DNA of 64,000 bases from CAZKFN01 sp964552035. Lineage in GTDB: Bacteria; Bacteroidota; Bacteroidia; Flavobacteriales_E; Vicingaceae. Numbering within the stretch: position 1 is the first letter of the stretch; the number at the start of each line of letters is the position of its first letter. A program made the position numbers and the translations under genes. The notes below the pieces were generated by a model. It saw only the letters and a list, made by a program, of their open reading frames with translations. It searched no databases and was not told the DNA's origin. Below, piece after piece: positions 55,001 through 63,824 of this stretch. The DNA lies in NCBI GenBank assembly GCA_964552035.1, contig CAZKFN010000001.1, forward strand, positions 128,055-192,054, given 5' to 3'.

Positions 55001-56710
55001 CTATCTCTTCAAATTAAACAAAAACTCCAAGCCTCCATCTTTTCTGTTCTTTGCGATGATGGAACCGCCATGGATGACGACGGCATTTTTCACGATAGAA
55101 AGACCAAGTCCGGAGCCGCCGGCTTCTCTCGTTCTGCCTTCATCCACTCTGTAAAATCGTTCAAATATTCGAGGCAAATGTTTTTCATTTTCGATGCCTT
55201 TTCCCGTGTCATAGAATGAAAAATAATAAAATTCATTATCCGTTTTATACATGGAAATATGGATGTCAATATTTTTCCCGGCATAACGAACAGCGTTGTC
55301 AATCAAATTTTTAAAGATAGAATAAATTAAACTTTCGTTGGCAGTTATCATCAAATTTTCGGGAATGGAAATTGATAACTGCGTTTTGTTTTCTTTTAAA
55401 ATTAAGGCATAGCTTTCCTTGATTTTCTCTAAAAGCATATTCAGGTTGAAGACTTCTTTCTTCAGCGTATGTCCCGCTTCATCCATCTTGTTGATAAGGC
55501 TCATATCCTGTATTAATTCGGATAATACTTTCGTTTGATTGAATGCTTGACGGATAAAATGTTGCTTTGTTTTGTCATCTAATGTCTTTTCCAAGATGGT
55601 TTCCAAATAACCGCTGATTCCCGTAACGGGAGTTTTTAATTCGTGAGCAACATTGCTAATCATCTGTTGCTTAAGCTCTTTTAATTTTTCCTGTTTGGAA
55701 ATGTCATTAAGGATTACTTCAAAACTATTGTCTTCAAACCTAACTATGCGGATTGAAAATGTTTTACCTTGTTTATTTAGATGATATTCTTTGAATGGAT
55801 GTTGCGTATTTTCTAAAAAATGTTGGAGTTCGATAAATGTCTTATCCGAAAAGATTACTGAAGGATCCGTATTGGGTTCATCGGTAATGTTGTGGACAAA
55901 TTGTAGAAATAATCCATTATAAAATTCTGCAGTTTTCTGTGTTGAAAAGAAACAAATTCCTTCCTGTGAATTATGGATATGCTGTAAAAGTTTCTCCTGT
56001 TCCAATTCAATTTTTTCCTTGCTATTTCTTAGTTTCGCATAATTTAAAGCAATTTCTCTTCCAATTTCGCCAATTTCATTTTTAGGAAAACTCAACGGTG
56101 TATTTTTCTTTGGGTCAAGAGCAAAATCCCGCAATTCGATAATAGATTTGGAAAAATTGTTACTGATTCTGTTGAGAATAAACAAAACGGTCAGAAACAA
56201 AAGAATTATAATATATAAAAAACCATTGTCTGATTTAAAAAATCGCTGTACCTGAATATCATAAGGCAGTGCCACTCTTACAAAAAGATTTCCGTCATTT
56301 TTTGCATAGTACAAATATTTCTTTTGGGTAGAATGAGAAGTGCGAATATCGGCCCCTGTTTTATTGCTTCTTGCTTCCGTTATTTCCGGTCGATTCAAGT
56401 GATTTTCTAAACCGTCCCAACCGGAAACATCATTGTCATAAACGACTTTTCCGTCAGATTCAATAATTGAAAGCCGCAGATTATGAGGAAGCAGAGGTTC
56501 TAATGATTTAAGTATCGTCGGATAATGCTCGACAGATTTATGGGCGATACTTTTTTGAACAATGTCGGTATATGCATCCAATTTTTCTTCAATAGCCTCC
56601 GTTTTGAATTTTTTTTCACGAGTTTGCTCAACTAAAAGTACGCTCATTGTGAACAGTGTGAAAGCAACTGCTACATAAAGGAATAGCTGCAATCTGAAAT
56701 TTAATTTCAT
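55001..56710 (-). CDS. phoR: Phosphate-responsive sensor histidine kinase
   Basis: A 569-residue PhoR-type kinase. TM1 is at residues 8-27, an extracytoplasmic domain of about 135 residues follows, and TM2 is near 166-184. After a HAMP-like linker and a PAS domain comes HisKA with SNVAHELKTPVTG, and HATPase with NLIDNAVRYAGKN, FYDTGKGI and GGSGLGLSIV. E. coli PhoR lacks the large outside domain. It overlaps phoB by 4 bp and is the last gene of the pst-pho run; its end faces repeat block E. Confidence 0.92.
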   Translation of the reverse strand: MKLNFRLQLFLYVAVAFTLFTMSVLLVEQTREKKFKTEAIEEKLDAYTDIVQKSIAHKSVEHYPTILKSLEPLLPHNLRLSIIESDGKVVYDNDVSGWDGLENHLNRPEITEARSNKTGADIRTSHSTQKKYLYYAKNDGNLFVRVALPYDIQVQRFFKSDNGFLYIIILLFLTVLFILNRISNNFSKSIIELRDFALDPKKNTPLSFPKNEIGEIGREIALNYAKLRNSKEKIELEQEKLLQHIHNSQEGICFFSTQKTAEFYNGLFLQFVHNITDEPNTDPSVIFSDKTFIELQHFLENTQHPFKEYHLNKQGKTFSIRIVRFEDNSFEVILNDISKQEKLKELKQQMISNVAHELKTPVTGISGYLETILEKTLDDKTKQHFIRQAFNQTKVLSELIQDMSLINKMDEAGHTLKKEVFNLNMLLEKIKESYALILKENKTQLSISIPENLMITANESLIYSIFKNLIDNAVRYAGKNIDIHISMYKTDNEFYYFSFYDTGKGIENEKHLPRIFERFYRVDEGRTREAGGSGLGLSIVKNAVVIHGGSIIAKNRKDGGLEFLFNLKR

Positions 56711-57393
56711 AATTTCCGCAAGTCGAATTTATAGCCAAAACCAACTTTATTAGAAATGGCCTGTCCATATTCACCCATTTTTTTTCTCAAACGGGTGATG
56801 TGCACATCTACGGTACGTTTGGTAACATAGACCTCATCGCCCCAAACACTTGCAATGATTTCATCTCTTGAAAAAATACGGTTAGGACTTTCGGCTAATC
56901 TCTTCAGAATCTCGTATTCTGTCTTGGTTAAATTGAGGCTTTCATTTTTGATGCTTACCTCTTTATTTTCAATGTCAATTTGTAAATCTTCAAAGATTAA
57001 AAACCGTTCCTTTTCTAAAATAGAACTTTTTTGGACTCTTTTTAAAACCGCTTTAATTCTTGCAATTACTTCCTTAACGGAAAACGGTTTGGAAATATAA
57101 TCATCACCCCCCACCGAAAACCCGGTCAGCATATCATTTTCGGAATCTTTGGCAGTGAGAAAAATGACAGGCGTCAGATTCCCTTTGGTTCTTATTTGTT
57201 CCAACATTTTATATCCGGACATTCCCTGCATCATTACATCTAACAAAATTAATTGAGTTTCTGTATTCAGTTTTTCTAAAGCTTCTTCAGCGGAATAGGC
57301 CAAATCTACATTGTATCCTTCGCTTTTCAGATTAAATTCTAAAATTTCACAGATACTTTTATCGTCATCAACAATCAGAATATTTCCATCCAT
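56707..57393 (-). CDS. phoB: Response regulator PhoB-type (OmpR family)
   Basis: 228 residues from the ATG at 57393; a TTG at 57417 is less likely. The receiver has the acidic pair VDDD and the phosphoacceptor Asp in LILLDVMMQG. The C-terminal winged helix contains LTKTEYEILKRLAESPNRIFSRDEI and VYVTKRTVDVHITRLRKKMG, the OmpR/PhoB recognition region. It overlaps phoR by 4 bp. A -7-like TACCTTTG (57422-57415, minus strand) in front could give an internal promoter. Pho box-like direct repeats before the porin and pstS are its expected targets. Confidence 0.93.
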   Translation of the reverse strand: MDGNILIVDDDKSICEILEFNLKSEGYNVDLAYSAEEALEKLNTETQLILLDVMMQGMSGYKMLEQIRTKGNLTPVIFLTAKDSENDMLTGFSVGGDDYISKPFSVKEVIARIKAVLKRVQKSSILEKERFLIFEDLQIDIENKEVSIKNESLNLTKTEYEILKRLAESPNRIFSRDEIIASVWGDEVYVTKRTVDVHITRLRKKMGEYGQAISNKVGFGYKFDLRKL

Positions 57394-57423
57394 CTTTTTA
57401 AGATTATTCAAATACAAAGGTAT

Positions 57424-58107
57424 CTAATCTTCTTCTTGTCCTGTGCTTTTCCCTAAATGTTTTAAAACTTTTGCTTCCACAAAAAAGACAATTTCCTCAA
57501 TGATATTATTGTTATGATCACCAATTCTCTCCATTTTACGGACAAGCAACATGATTTTGAGCAAACAAATGGCCTTTTCAGGATGTGTTTTCATATAATC
57601 CCCCAAAACATTAAAAACATGATGATAAATCTCATCCACCTTATCATCTCTCAAAATGATTCGTTCGGAAACTTTGGTTTGCTCGGTTTCAAAGGCCACA
57701 AAGCCATCCAACAGCATTCCTATTAAAATGTCAAACATCCTTTCTATCTTCAATTCGTCAAAAAGATGGTCATCAATATCTTCACACTCTTTTTTGAGTA
57801 CAAACCGAGCAATTCCTTCGGTAAAATCACTGATTCTTTCTAATTCTGAACTGATTCTGATTAGTGATAAAGCTAGTCTTAAATCTATGGCAACGGGACT
57901 GTAAAGTGCGATAAAATTTTCGCAATTGGAGTCAATCTTCAACTCGAAGGTATTTACATCAATTTCTGTTTTAATAATTTGAGAAGCTATTGCAACGTCC
58001 TTATTCAGCAACGCTTTTTTAGCATTTTCAACCTGAGAAATAACCAACTTCCACATGAGTTTTACTTCTTCTTTCAATAGCAGGATTTCTTTTTCTGTAT
58101 GTTTCAT
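57424..58107 (-). CDS. phoU: Phosphate signalling regulator PhoU
   Basis: A 227-residue helical protein of two PhoU repeats that couples the Pst transporter to PhoR. Typical residues are SSELERISDFTEGIAR in repeat 1 and VRKMERIGDHNNNIIEEI in repeat 2 (metal-binding ExxxD/RxGDH patterns). The start at 58107 (MKHTEKEILLLKEEV) is chosen because it overlaps the mgsA stop by 4 bp and fits the family; the longer open frame upstream lies inside mgsA. Confidence 0.92.
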   Translation of the reverse strand: MKHTEKEILLLKEEVKLMWKLVISQVENAKKALLNKDVAIASQIIKTEIDVNTFELKIDSNCENFIALYSPVAIDLRLALSLIRISSELERISDFTEGIARFVLKKECEDIDDHLFDELKIERMFDILIGMLLDGFVAFETEQTKVSERIILRDDKVDEIYHHVFNVLGDYMKTHPEKAICLLKIMLLVRKMERIGDHNNNIIEEIVFFVEAKVLKHLGKSTGQEED

Positions 58108-58577
58108 TTTAATTTTCTGTTTTGATAAATATTGATTTGTTCGGGTAATTTCGGGTTGTAATTCGTGGTCAAAAGCGGAGATGAAATAACAAAATCGGCC
58201 GTAGAGCGAGAACACGCATAAACAATGTTGTATAAGGTGGCAATTCGCAACAAGGCTTTTATATCTACATCGTGAGGCTGTGGTTCCATCGCATCCCAAA
58301 AGAAAATAAGGATATCTACTTCATTGTTGCTAATTAAAGCACCTAATTGTTGATCGCCTCCTAAAGGTCCTGATTTCAGTTTTGTGATGTTTAATTGCGG
58401 TTTTTCAATAACTTGGTGCCTACATTCTTCCAATTTTTGTTCAACTAAAGTTCCGGTGGTTCCGGTGCATATTAGTTGGTAATCGATTAATTTTTCCCAA
58501 TGGACAGCTACCCATTCAATTAAATCTTTTTTGCAATTATCGTGTGCCACGATAGCTATTTTCTTTTCTTTATTCAT
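58104..58577 (-). CDS. mgsA: Methylglyoxal synthase
   Basis: Converts dihydroxyacetone phosphate to methylglyoxal plus phosphate. The 157-residue protein aligns along its length with E. coli MgsA. The catalytic residues are conserved with an offset of 4: Asp75 (SGPLGGDQQLGALIS), Asp95 (IFFWD), His102 and Asp105 (PQPHDVDIKALLRIAT), and TADFVISSP near the end. The family is known to be inhibited by phosphate. It lies between pstB (11-bp gap) and phoU (4-bp overlap), an unusual place, and implies that it is expressed with the phosphate starvation genes. Confidence 0.94.
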   Translation of the reverse strand: MNKEKKIAIVAHDNCKKDLIEWVAVHWEKLIDYQLICTGTTGTLVEQKLEECRHQVIEKPQLNITKLKSGPLGGDQQLGALISNNEVDILIFFWDAMEPQPHDVDIKALLRIATLYNIVYACSRSTADFVISSPLLTTNYNPKLPEQINIYQNRKLK

Positions 58578-58588
58578 ATTTTGTTTTT

Positions 58589-59335
58589 TTATCCGAACCT
58601 TCCGGTGATATAATTTTGTGTTTCTTCTTTTTCAGGTGCCAAAAACATCTTCTTGGTATCGGTATATTCAATTAATTCACCGTACATAAAAAAGCCTGTC
58701 TTATCACTGACTCTTGCCGCTTGCTGCATGTTATGGGTAACGATTACAATGGTATATTGCTGCTTCAGTGCGTAAATCAATTCTTCTATTTTAGCGGTAG
58801 AAATGGGATCTAATGCCGATGCCGGTTCGTCCATCAAAAGTATAGAAGGAGAAACCGCCAATGCTCTTGCAATACACAACCGTTGTTGTTGTCCTCCCGA
58901 CAGCTCGAAAGCAGATTTATGAAGCTTATCTTTGACTTCATCCCACAAAGCGGCAGCGGTTAGCGATTCTTCAACTTTGTTTTCAATAAAAGATTTGTTT
59001 TTTACACCATTCACTCTCAATCCATAAGCCACGTTTTCAAATATACTTTTGGGGAACGGATTGGGTTTTTGAAAAACCATTCCTACATTTTTTCGCAACA
59101 CATCCACCTGAGTAGATTTTGAATAAATGTTATTGCCGTCAATCAGGCATTCTCCTTCCAATTTAGCACCGTTAATCTCGTCATTCATCCGGTTAAACAA
59201 CCGCAAAAAGGTAGATTTTCCACAGCCTGAAGGACCGATAAGTGCGGTTACAGAATGGGCATCCATTTTCATATTGACCTCTTTAATAGCGTGAAAAGAG
59301 CCGTAATAAAAATTTACATTTTTTGCTTCTATCAT
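58589..59335 (-). CDS. pstB: Phosphate ABC transporter ATPase
   Basis: A 248-residue ATPase that energises high-affinity phosphate uptake. Walker A is GPSGCGKST, the signature is LSGGQQQR, Walker B is ILLMDEPASALDP, and the switch His lies in VIVTHNMQQAARVSD. PstB-specific residues around FQKPNPFPKSIFENVAYGLRVNG confirm the subfamily. It overlaps pstA by 4 bp. Confidence 0.96.
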   Translation of the reverse strand: MIEAKNVNFYYGSFHAIKEVNMKMDAHSVTALIGPSGCGKSTFLRLFNRMNDEINGAKLEGECLIDGNNIYSKSTQVDVLRKNVGMVFQKPNPFPKSIFENVAYGLRVNGVKNKSFIENKVEESLTAAALWDEVKDKLHKSAFELSGGQQQRLCIARALAVSPSILLMDEPASALDPISTAKIEELIYALKQQYTIVIVTHNMQQAARVSDKTGFFMYGELIEYTDTKKMFLAPEKEETQNYITGRFG

Positions 59336-60186
59336 ATTTTATTTTTTTCAAATCGTTTTTTAATTATTCCTGCCAGTGTATTCATCAATAAGACAATTGA
59401 TATCAAGACCAATGCGGTTCCGTAGGCCATCGGGCGTGCTGATTCGATATCCGTCCCACTCGTAGCCAAAACATACAGATGGTAAGGAAGTGCCATGGCC
59501 TGATCAAAGATGCTATTGGGCAGTTTGGGCAGAAAATAAGCGGCAACAGTGAACAATATGGGAGCGGTTTCGCCTGATACTCTACCAATGGAAAGAATCA
59601 ATCCGGTAATGATGTTCGGAAATGCGGAGGGCAAGACTACTCTTTTAATGGTTTGTATTTTGTTGGCACCTAAGGCGGTGCTGCCTAAACGGTAAGTTTT
59701 GGGTACCGCTTTCAATGCCTCTTCCGTGGTCCGGATAACTACCGGGAGAATCAGCAAACCCAAGGTGAGAGAACCGGCAATCAGGGAATCGCCAAAACCC
59801 AAAGTATTGACAAACAAAGTCATTCCAAACAAACCAAAAACAATGGAAGGAATACTCGCCAAATTATTGGTCATGATGCGGATAAGTTTTGTCAGCCAAT
59901 TGTTTTTAGTGTATTCCACGGTATAAATGGCGGACATTATTCCTAACGGAAAAGCAAATAAGGTACTGCCCACAATCAAATAGAGGGTTCCGACTATTGC
60001 CGGGAAAATACCGCCCGCGGTCATCCCTTCTTTCGGATAGGAGAAAATAAATTCCCAACTGATCACGCTTATTCCGTTGTAAACAATGAAACCCAGTATC
60101 CACAGCAAAACGCCTAAAACCAATAATCCGAGTGTGCGGAATATCATAAAGGCAACTTGTTCTTTAATTTTTTTTGTCTGCATCAT
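59332..60186 (-). CDS. pstA: Phosphate ABC transporter permease PstA
   Basis: A 284-residue inner-membrane permease with six hydrophobic segments. The EAA-like coupling motif is ALKAVPKTYRLGSTALGANKIQTIKRVVLP, which contacts PstB. It overlaps pstC by 4 bp and pstB by 4 bp, so all three are translationally coupled. Confidence 0.95.
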   Translation of the reverse strand: MMQTKKIKEQVAFMIFRTLGLLVLGVLLWILGFIVYNGISVISWEFIFSYPKEGMTAGGIFPAIVGTLYLIVGSTLFAFPLGIMSAIYTVEYTKNNWLTKLIRIMTNNLASIPSIVFGLFGMTLFVNTLGFGDSLIAGSLTLGLLILPVVIRTTEEALKAVPKTYRLGSTALGANKIQTIKRVVLPSAFPNIITGLILSIGRVSGETAPILFTVAAYFLPKLPNSIFDQAMALPYHLYVLATSGTDIESARPMAYGTALVLISIVLLMNTLAGIIKKRFEKNKI

Positions 60187-61379
60187 TCTTTTATAATTTT
60201 TCGAGAGGAAATGACTTCTGCAACGATACTGATGATTAAGGTGATGATAAACAGCACCGCACCCAAAAGGAATAAAGCCTGATAATGGGTGCCACCCACC
60301 GGGGCTTCGCCTAATTCAGCCGCAATGGTTGCAGGAATTGTCCTCACCGATTCAAACATCGAATGCGGAATCACCGCCGCATTGCCCGTAACCATCAGCA
60401 CAGCCATTGTTTCGCCTATTGCCCGTCCAACTCCTAAAACAATCGCCGCGGCAATACCGGACGAAGCATAAGGAATAATCACTTTATAAATGGTTTGCCA
60501 TTTTGTAGCACCTAAAGCCAGACTTGCATCCCGCATTGCTTTGGGTGTGTTTTGCATCGCATCTTCCGCAATAGAAATAATCGTGGGCAAGGCCATTACC
60601 GCCAATACCAAACCGCCCGTGAAAGCAGTTTCTCCTAAGGCAAGACCTCCGGCTTTTTGAACTATAGGAGCCAAAACTACCAAACCGAAAAATCCATAAA
60701 CGACAGAAGGAATACCGGCTAATAATTCAATGGCAGGCTTCAGGAACTTTCTGATTTTTTCATGGGCGACTTCCGCCAAGTAAACGGCAACACCAACCCC
60801 CAAAGGAATGGCAATCAGAATAGCGATAAAGCTTACCAAAAGCGTTCCGAACAGTAAAGGTAAGATTCCGAACAACGGAGCCGGGGTAGCCGTTGGCAGC
60901 CATTCTTTCCCTTCGAAAAAGTCCGACAAACCAATATTCTCATTTTGAATTTCCTTTATTCCGATACGATTTATCGGTGCATACTTTTGAGGAACATAGG
61001 CAATAATCGTTGCTGAATTTTGAATGATTTTCTCTAATTTTTGAGGTATTAAAACATAATTTTCTCCCAATTCTTCCTCAGAATAGATTGAAAACAACTC
61101 ATCAAACCTGAATATTCGAATGGGTTCGTTTTTCCCTCCTAATTCCTCCCAGTTTTTAATTTTTCCGTCAAAAATCTGTTTTAATTCTTGGGGAGAAAGT
61201 TTTTCAACCGGATTTTGGGCATTTACTAAAAGTGTATAACCTTTTTCAACGGTGGAAGATTGAAACAATCCGCTTCCTTCTTTAAACAGAAAAACAATAA
61301 TGAGCAGAATAATTAAGCTCGTAACCGCACCACTCATTTTAAGTAATCCTTCTACCAGCTTATCTATAATTTTTTTCAT
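60183..61379 (-). CDS. pstC: Phosphate ABC transporter permease PstC with an inserted PstS-like lobe
   Basis: 398 residues, against about 300-320 in E. coli-type PstC. TM1 (residues 17-33) is followed by a periplasmic segment of about 115 residues (45-160). It reads like domain II of a phosphate-binding protein: KLSPQELKQIFDGKIKNWEELGGK parallels KLTREQLEGIFTGEITNWNEVGGE in the PstS of this locus. The PstS phosphate-binding SRETSSGT is replaced by FRFDELFS, so the lobe probably does not bind phosphate alone. The permease core follows, with the EAA-like DASLALGATKWQTIYKVIIP. Confidence 0.93.
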   Translation of the reverse strand: MKKIIDKLVEGLLKMSGAVTSLIILLIIVFLFKEGSGLFQSSTVEKGYTLLVNAQNPVEKLSPQELKQIFDGKIKNWEELGGKNEPIRIFRFDELFSIYSEEELGENYVLIPQKLEKIIQNSATIIAYVPQKYAPINRIGIKEIQNENIGLSDFFEGKEWLPTATPAPLFGILPLLFGTLLVSFIAILIAIPLGVGVAVYLAEVAHEKIRKFLKPAIELLAGIPSVVYGFFGLVVLAPIVQKAGGLALGETAFTGGLVLAVMALPTIISIAEDAMQNTPKAMRDASLALGATKWQTIYKVIIPYASSGIAAAIVLGVGRAIGETMAVLMVTGNAAVIPHSMFESVRTIPATIAAELGEAPVGGTHYQALFLLGAVLFIITLIISIVAEVISSRKIIKE

Positions 61380-61398
61380 ATTCGAAAATGGGAAATGA

Positions 61399-62226
61399 TT
61401 ATTTTACAGAAAGATAACCCGCATCAGAAACCGACTTTTGCCCTTTTGGAGAAAGTATAAAATCAATGAATGCTTTACCTGATGAATGGATATCGGTATA
61501 GTAATAATAAAGCGGTCTTACGATAGGATAACTTTCGTTTTTGGCATTTTCAACCGTTGGTTCAACATACGTTTTCCCTTGGTCGTAAGAAATATGAATA
61601 TCTTTTACCTTGTTGTTGATGTACGCAAATCCCACATAACCGATGGCCCCTTTGGTTTGGCTCACAGATTGGATAATTCCACCGGTGGCAGGCATACTCA
61701 AAATGCCGTTCATGTAATTCTTGTTTTCTAATACGCTTTCTTTGAAAAATTCATAAGTCCCTGAAGACGTTTCTCTTGAATATGGAATGATTTTTAAATC
61801 CTCTCCACCGACTTCGTTCCAGTTGGTTATTTCCCCTGTAAAAATTCCTTCCAATTGCTCTCGTGTCAATTTGGACACTTTGTTGTCGGGGTGAACCACT
61901 ACACTCAGTGCATCGTAAGCAATAATAACTTCATGCAGTTCTTTTCCCGTTTCTTCCAATTTTGACTTCTCGTCAAATTTTATTTTTCGTGAGGATTGGG
62001 CAATATCCGTGGTGCCACTGAGCAGAGCCGCAATTCCGACACCACTCCCACCGCCGGTTACCGAAATAGCTGCATCGGGATGCTCCTTCTGATAAGCTTC
62101 CATTTCTTCCTGAGTGAGTGGTAACACGGTGTCCGAACCTTTTATGGTTAAGATTTCCTTGTCCGTTTTTGTATTGCAACCCATTGCAATACCGATAATT
62201 GATAAAACTAAAATTATTTTTTTCAT
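61399..62226 (-). CDS. pstS: Phosphate-binding lipoprotein PstS
   Basis: A 275-residue periplasmic binding protein anchored by a lipobox ending at Cys17 (IIGIAMGC). Phosphate ligands are expected in KGSDTVLPL, TGGGSGVGI (first lobe) and SRETSSGTYEFF (second lobe); GAIGYVGFAYI is the usual later motif. It is the first transporter gene after the porin, with its own Pho box-like repeats 38-81 bp before the start. Confidence 0.95.
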   Translation of the reverse strand: MKKIILVLSIIGIAMGCNTKTDKEILTIKGSDTVLPLTQEEMEAYQKEHPDAAISVTGGGSGVGIAALLSGTTDIAQSSRKIKFDEKSKLEETGKELHEVIIAYDALSVVVHPDNKVSKLTREQLEGIFTGEITNWNEVGGEDLKIIPYSRETSSGTYEFFKESVLENKNYMNGILSMPATGGIIQSVSQTKGAIGYVGFAYINNKVKDIHISYDQGKTYVEPTVENAKNESYPIVRPLYYYYTDIHSSGKAFIDFILSPKGQKSVSDAGYLSVK

Positions 62227-62267
62227 ATTTTCTTTATTTAATTCTTGTGCAAAGAAAGTGAGACTAT

Positions 62268-62307
62268 GTTGCGTCCTAATTTCAATGCGGTTACAATTCT
62301 GTTACGA
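62268..62307 (-). promoter_or_regulatory. Pho box-like direct repeats before pstS
   Basis: On the minus strand four heptamers recur every 11 bp: TCGTAAC, TTGTAAC, TTGAAAT, ACGCAAC. A TTTGC element starts exactly 14 bp after the last one. The 7+4 spacing equals that of the E. coli Pho box, but the core here is TTGWAAY. Confidence 0.65.
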
Positions 62308-62308
62308 T

Positions 62309-63580
62309 TTAAAATTTGTACTGTAATCTCAGGGTGAATACATTGTCTTTTCTATCCGATTCGTAACCTTCAAGATTTTCAGAAACCTCATTTTTCACGA
62401 TTTCATAATAAGAAGTCAGTCGGAAATTATTATCTATTCTCCACTGCAATCCCAATCCGAACGTACGAAAGCTTATATCTCCTGCATGGGTGTTGTTTGT
62501 TCCAATATCATTTCCTTTTACTTTAATATTGGGATCATACCAGTCATATTTTACAATGGCGGAAATGGGCAGCAAACCAAAATCTTGAACCAGCATGGCA
62601 TAGCCACCCCTAAAATTTCGGATATAAACATCGCTTGTTGGAAGTGCGGACGAATTTGGGCTTTTACTGTCGTTCATTCCTCCGGGTTGCGTTCCAAACA
62701 GATATTCCGATGTAAGCTTGGTTAAACCAATTTTACTTGAAATATTGAGTTGAAAGTCCAGACCCAAATATTCTCTTTTTGCAAATTGGCCGATATTGGC
62801 TTCCTCGGAATTCAATGAGAATCCATTTCCATTATTTCGATAAATATTTTTGGAACCTTGATAAACACCTCCATGATAATAGGAGATTCCCGCACCTATT
62901 TTTATATTTTCTTTTAGGGTTTGATTGAAAGCTAAATGCCCAATAAAATCCTTGCGGCTGTCAGTTTCCATTTTTATTCCATTACCGGCAAACAGACCGG
63001 CATCTAATTTCAACCTACTCCAAGGTGATGTTTTGGGAGCTTGCAAGGTGATTTTTGCACCCAAATCTCGTTCTTCAGGAAATAAAGTTTGAAAAACGGT
63101 TGACCGTTCGGGCGATTCTCGTTGCGAGGAGGAATAGGAAATTTCATAACCAAACGGACGATCAAAGATCCCCATAGTGGTTGAAATGGAATTGAGCCAG
63201 GGATCGGTTAATTTAAGATAAGCGTCTTTCAGTCCCAGTCCTTTTTCTGTGATGTCTAATTGAAATACACCTGTGCCAATACCTCGGGTATAAGCCAATT
63301 TGATTCTTCCCCGTCTAATTCCGAGCCGGTTGAAACCCTTTGTTTTATCTTCGTTGGAACTGCCTACCTTAAGCGACGCGTCTTTCTCGCCATATTGGAA
63401 TTGGGTTTGAATATAACCGCTTATTGTCAGATTTTTGAGCTCTTTTAATCCATCTTCAAGTTCAGTCATTCTCTGAACTAACTCAAGATTGTTGGGCGGT
63501 TCTTTTTGAATCGTGTCTTCTTGAGCGAATAGGGCTGTGCTACCAATCAGGCAACTTGCGAAAATTAAAAATTTCTTCAT
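62309..63580 (-). CDS. Outer-membrane phosphate-type porin (OprP/OprO family)
   Basis: A 423-residue protein with a signal peptide (MKKFLIFASCLIGSTALFAQ) and a porin ending in aromatic YKF. Repeated amphipathic strands with turns such as GIRRGRIKLAYTRGIGTGVFQ, and a coiled N-terminal segment (LVQRMTELEDGLKEL), match the phosphate-selective porin family. Its place ahead of pstS and its Pho box-like promoter support phosphate passage. The ion selectivity itself cannot be read from the sequence. Confidence 0.87.
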   Translation of the reverse strand: MKKFLIFASCLIGSTALFAQEDTIQKEPPNNLELVQRMTELEDGLKELKNLTISGYIQTQFQYGEKDASLKVGSSNEDKTKGFNRLGIRRGRIKLAYTRGIGTGVFQLDITEKGLGLKDAYLKLTDPWLNSISTTMGIFDRPFGYEISYSSSQRESPERSTVFQTLFPEERDLGAKITLQAPKTSPWSRLKLDAGLFAGNGIKMETDSRKDFIGHLAFNQTLKENIKIGAGISYYHGGVYQGSKNIYRNNGNGFSLNSEEANIGQFAKREYLGLDFQLNISSKIGLTKLTSEYLFGTQPGGMNDSKSPNSSALPTSDVYIRNFRGGYAMLVQDFGLLPISAIVKYDWYDPNIKVKGNDIGTNNTHAGDISFRTFGLGLQWRIDNNFRLTSYYEIVKNEVSENLEGYESDRKDNVFTLRLQYKF

Positions 63581-63622
63581 TTCTAATGCTTTTAAATTTA
63601 TTTACTGCAAAAGAACTACTGT

Positions 63623-63666
63623 GGTATTTCAAAAACATTTCAGAGAAATTACAAAACGGTTAAGTT
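63623..63666 (-). promoter_or_regulatory. Pho box-like direct repeats before the porin gene
   Basis: On the minus strand heptamers ACTTAAC, TTGTAAT, CTGAAAT and TTGAAAT recur every 11 bp, again ending exactly 14 bp before a TTTGC element (63612-63608). The pattern and spacing are the same as before pstS. Confidence 0.65.
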
Positions 63667-63683
63667 TGAATAGGGGGCAATAA

Positions 63684-63780
63684 AATGATGGTCATTGTCT
63701 ATATCTGGTTTTCTGTCAGGCAGCCTTTTTGGTTTTGGTTGATTTTGATGGTGGGGATTTTTCCGGCGGTGAGATTGGGG
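63684..63780 (+). pseudogene. Duplicated 3' end of the 53968 membrane protein gene
   Basis: The DNA is about 90% identical by eye to 54237-54335 and encodes VIVYIWFSVRQPFWFWLILM and VGIFPAVRLG. The copy lacks the first three helices and is followed, as in the parent, by the intergenic repeat. Confidence 0.85.
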
Positions 63781-63824
63781 AGTCATTTGTCAGTGAAATT
63801 CAGATGGGAGAAAAATATTTCTCA

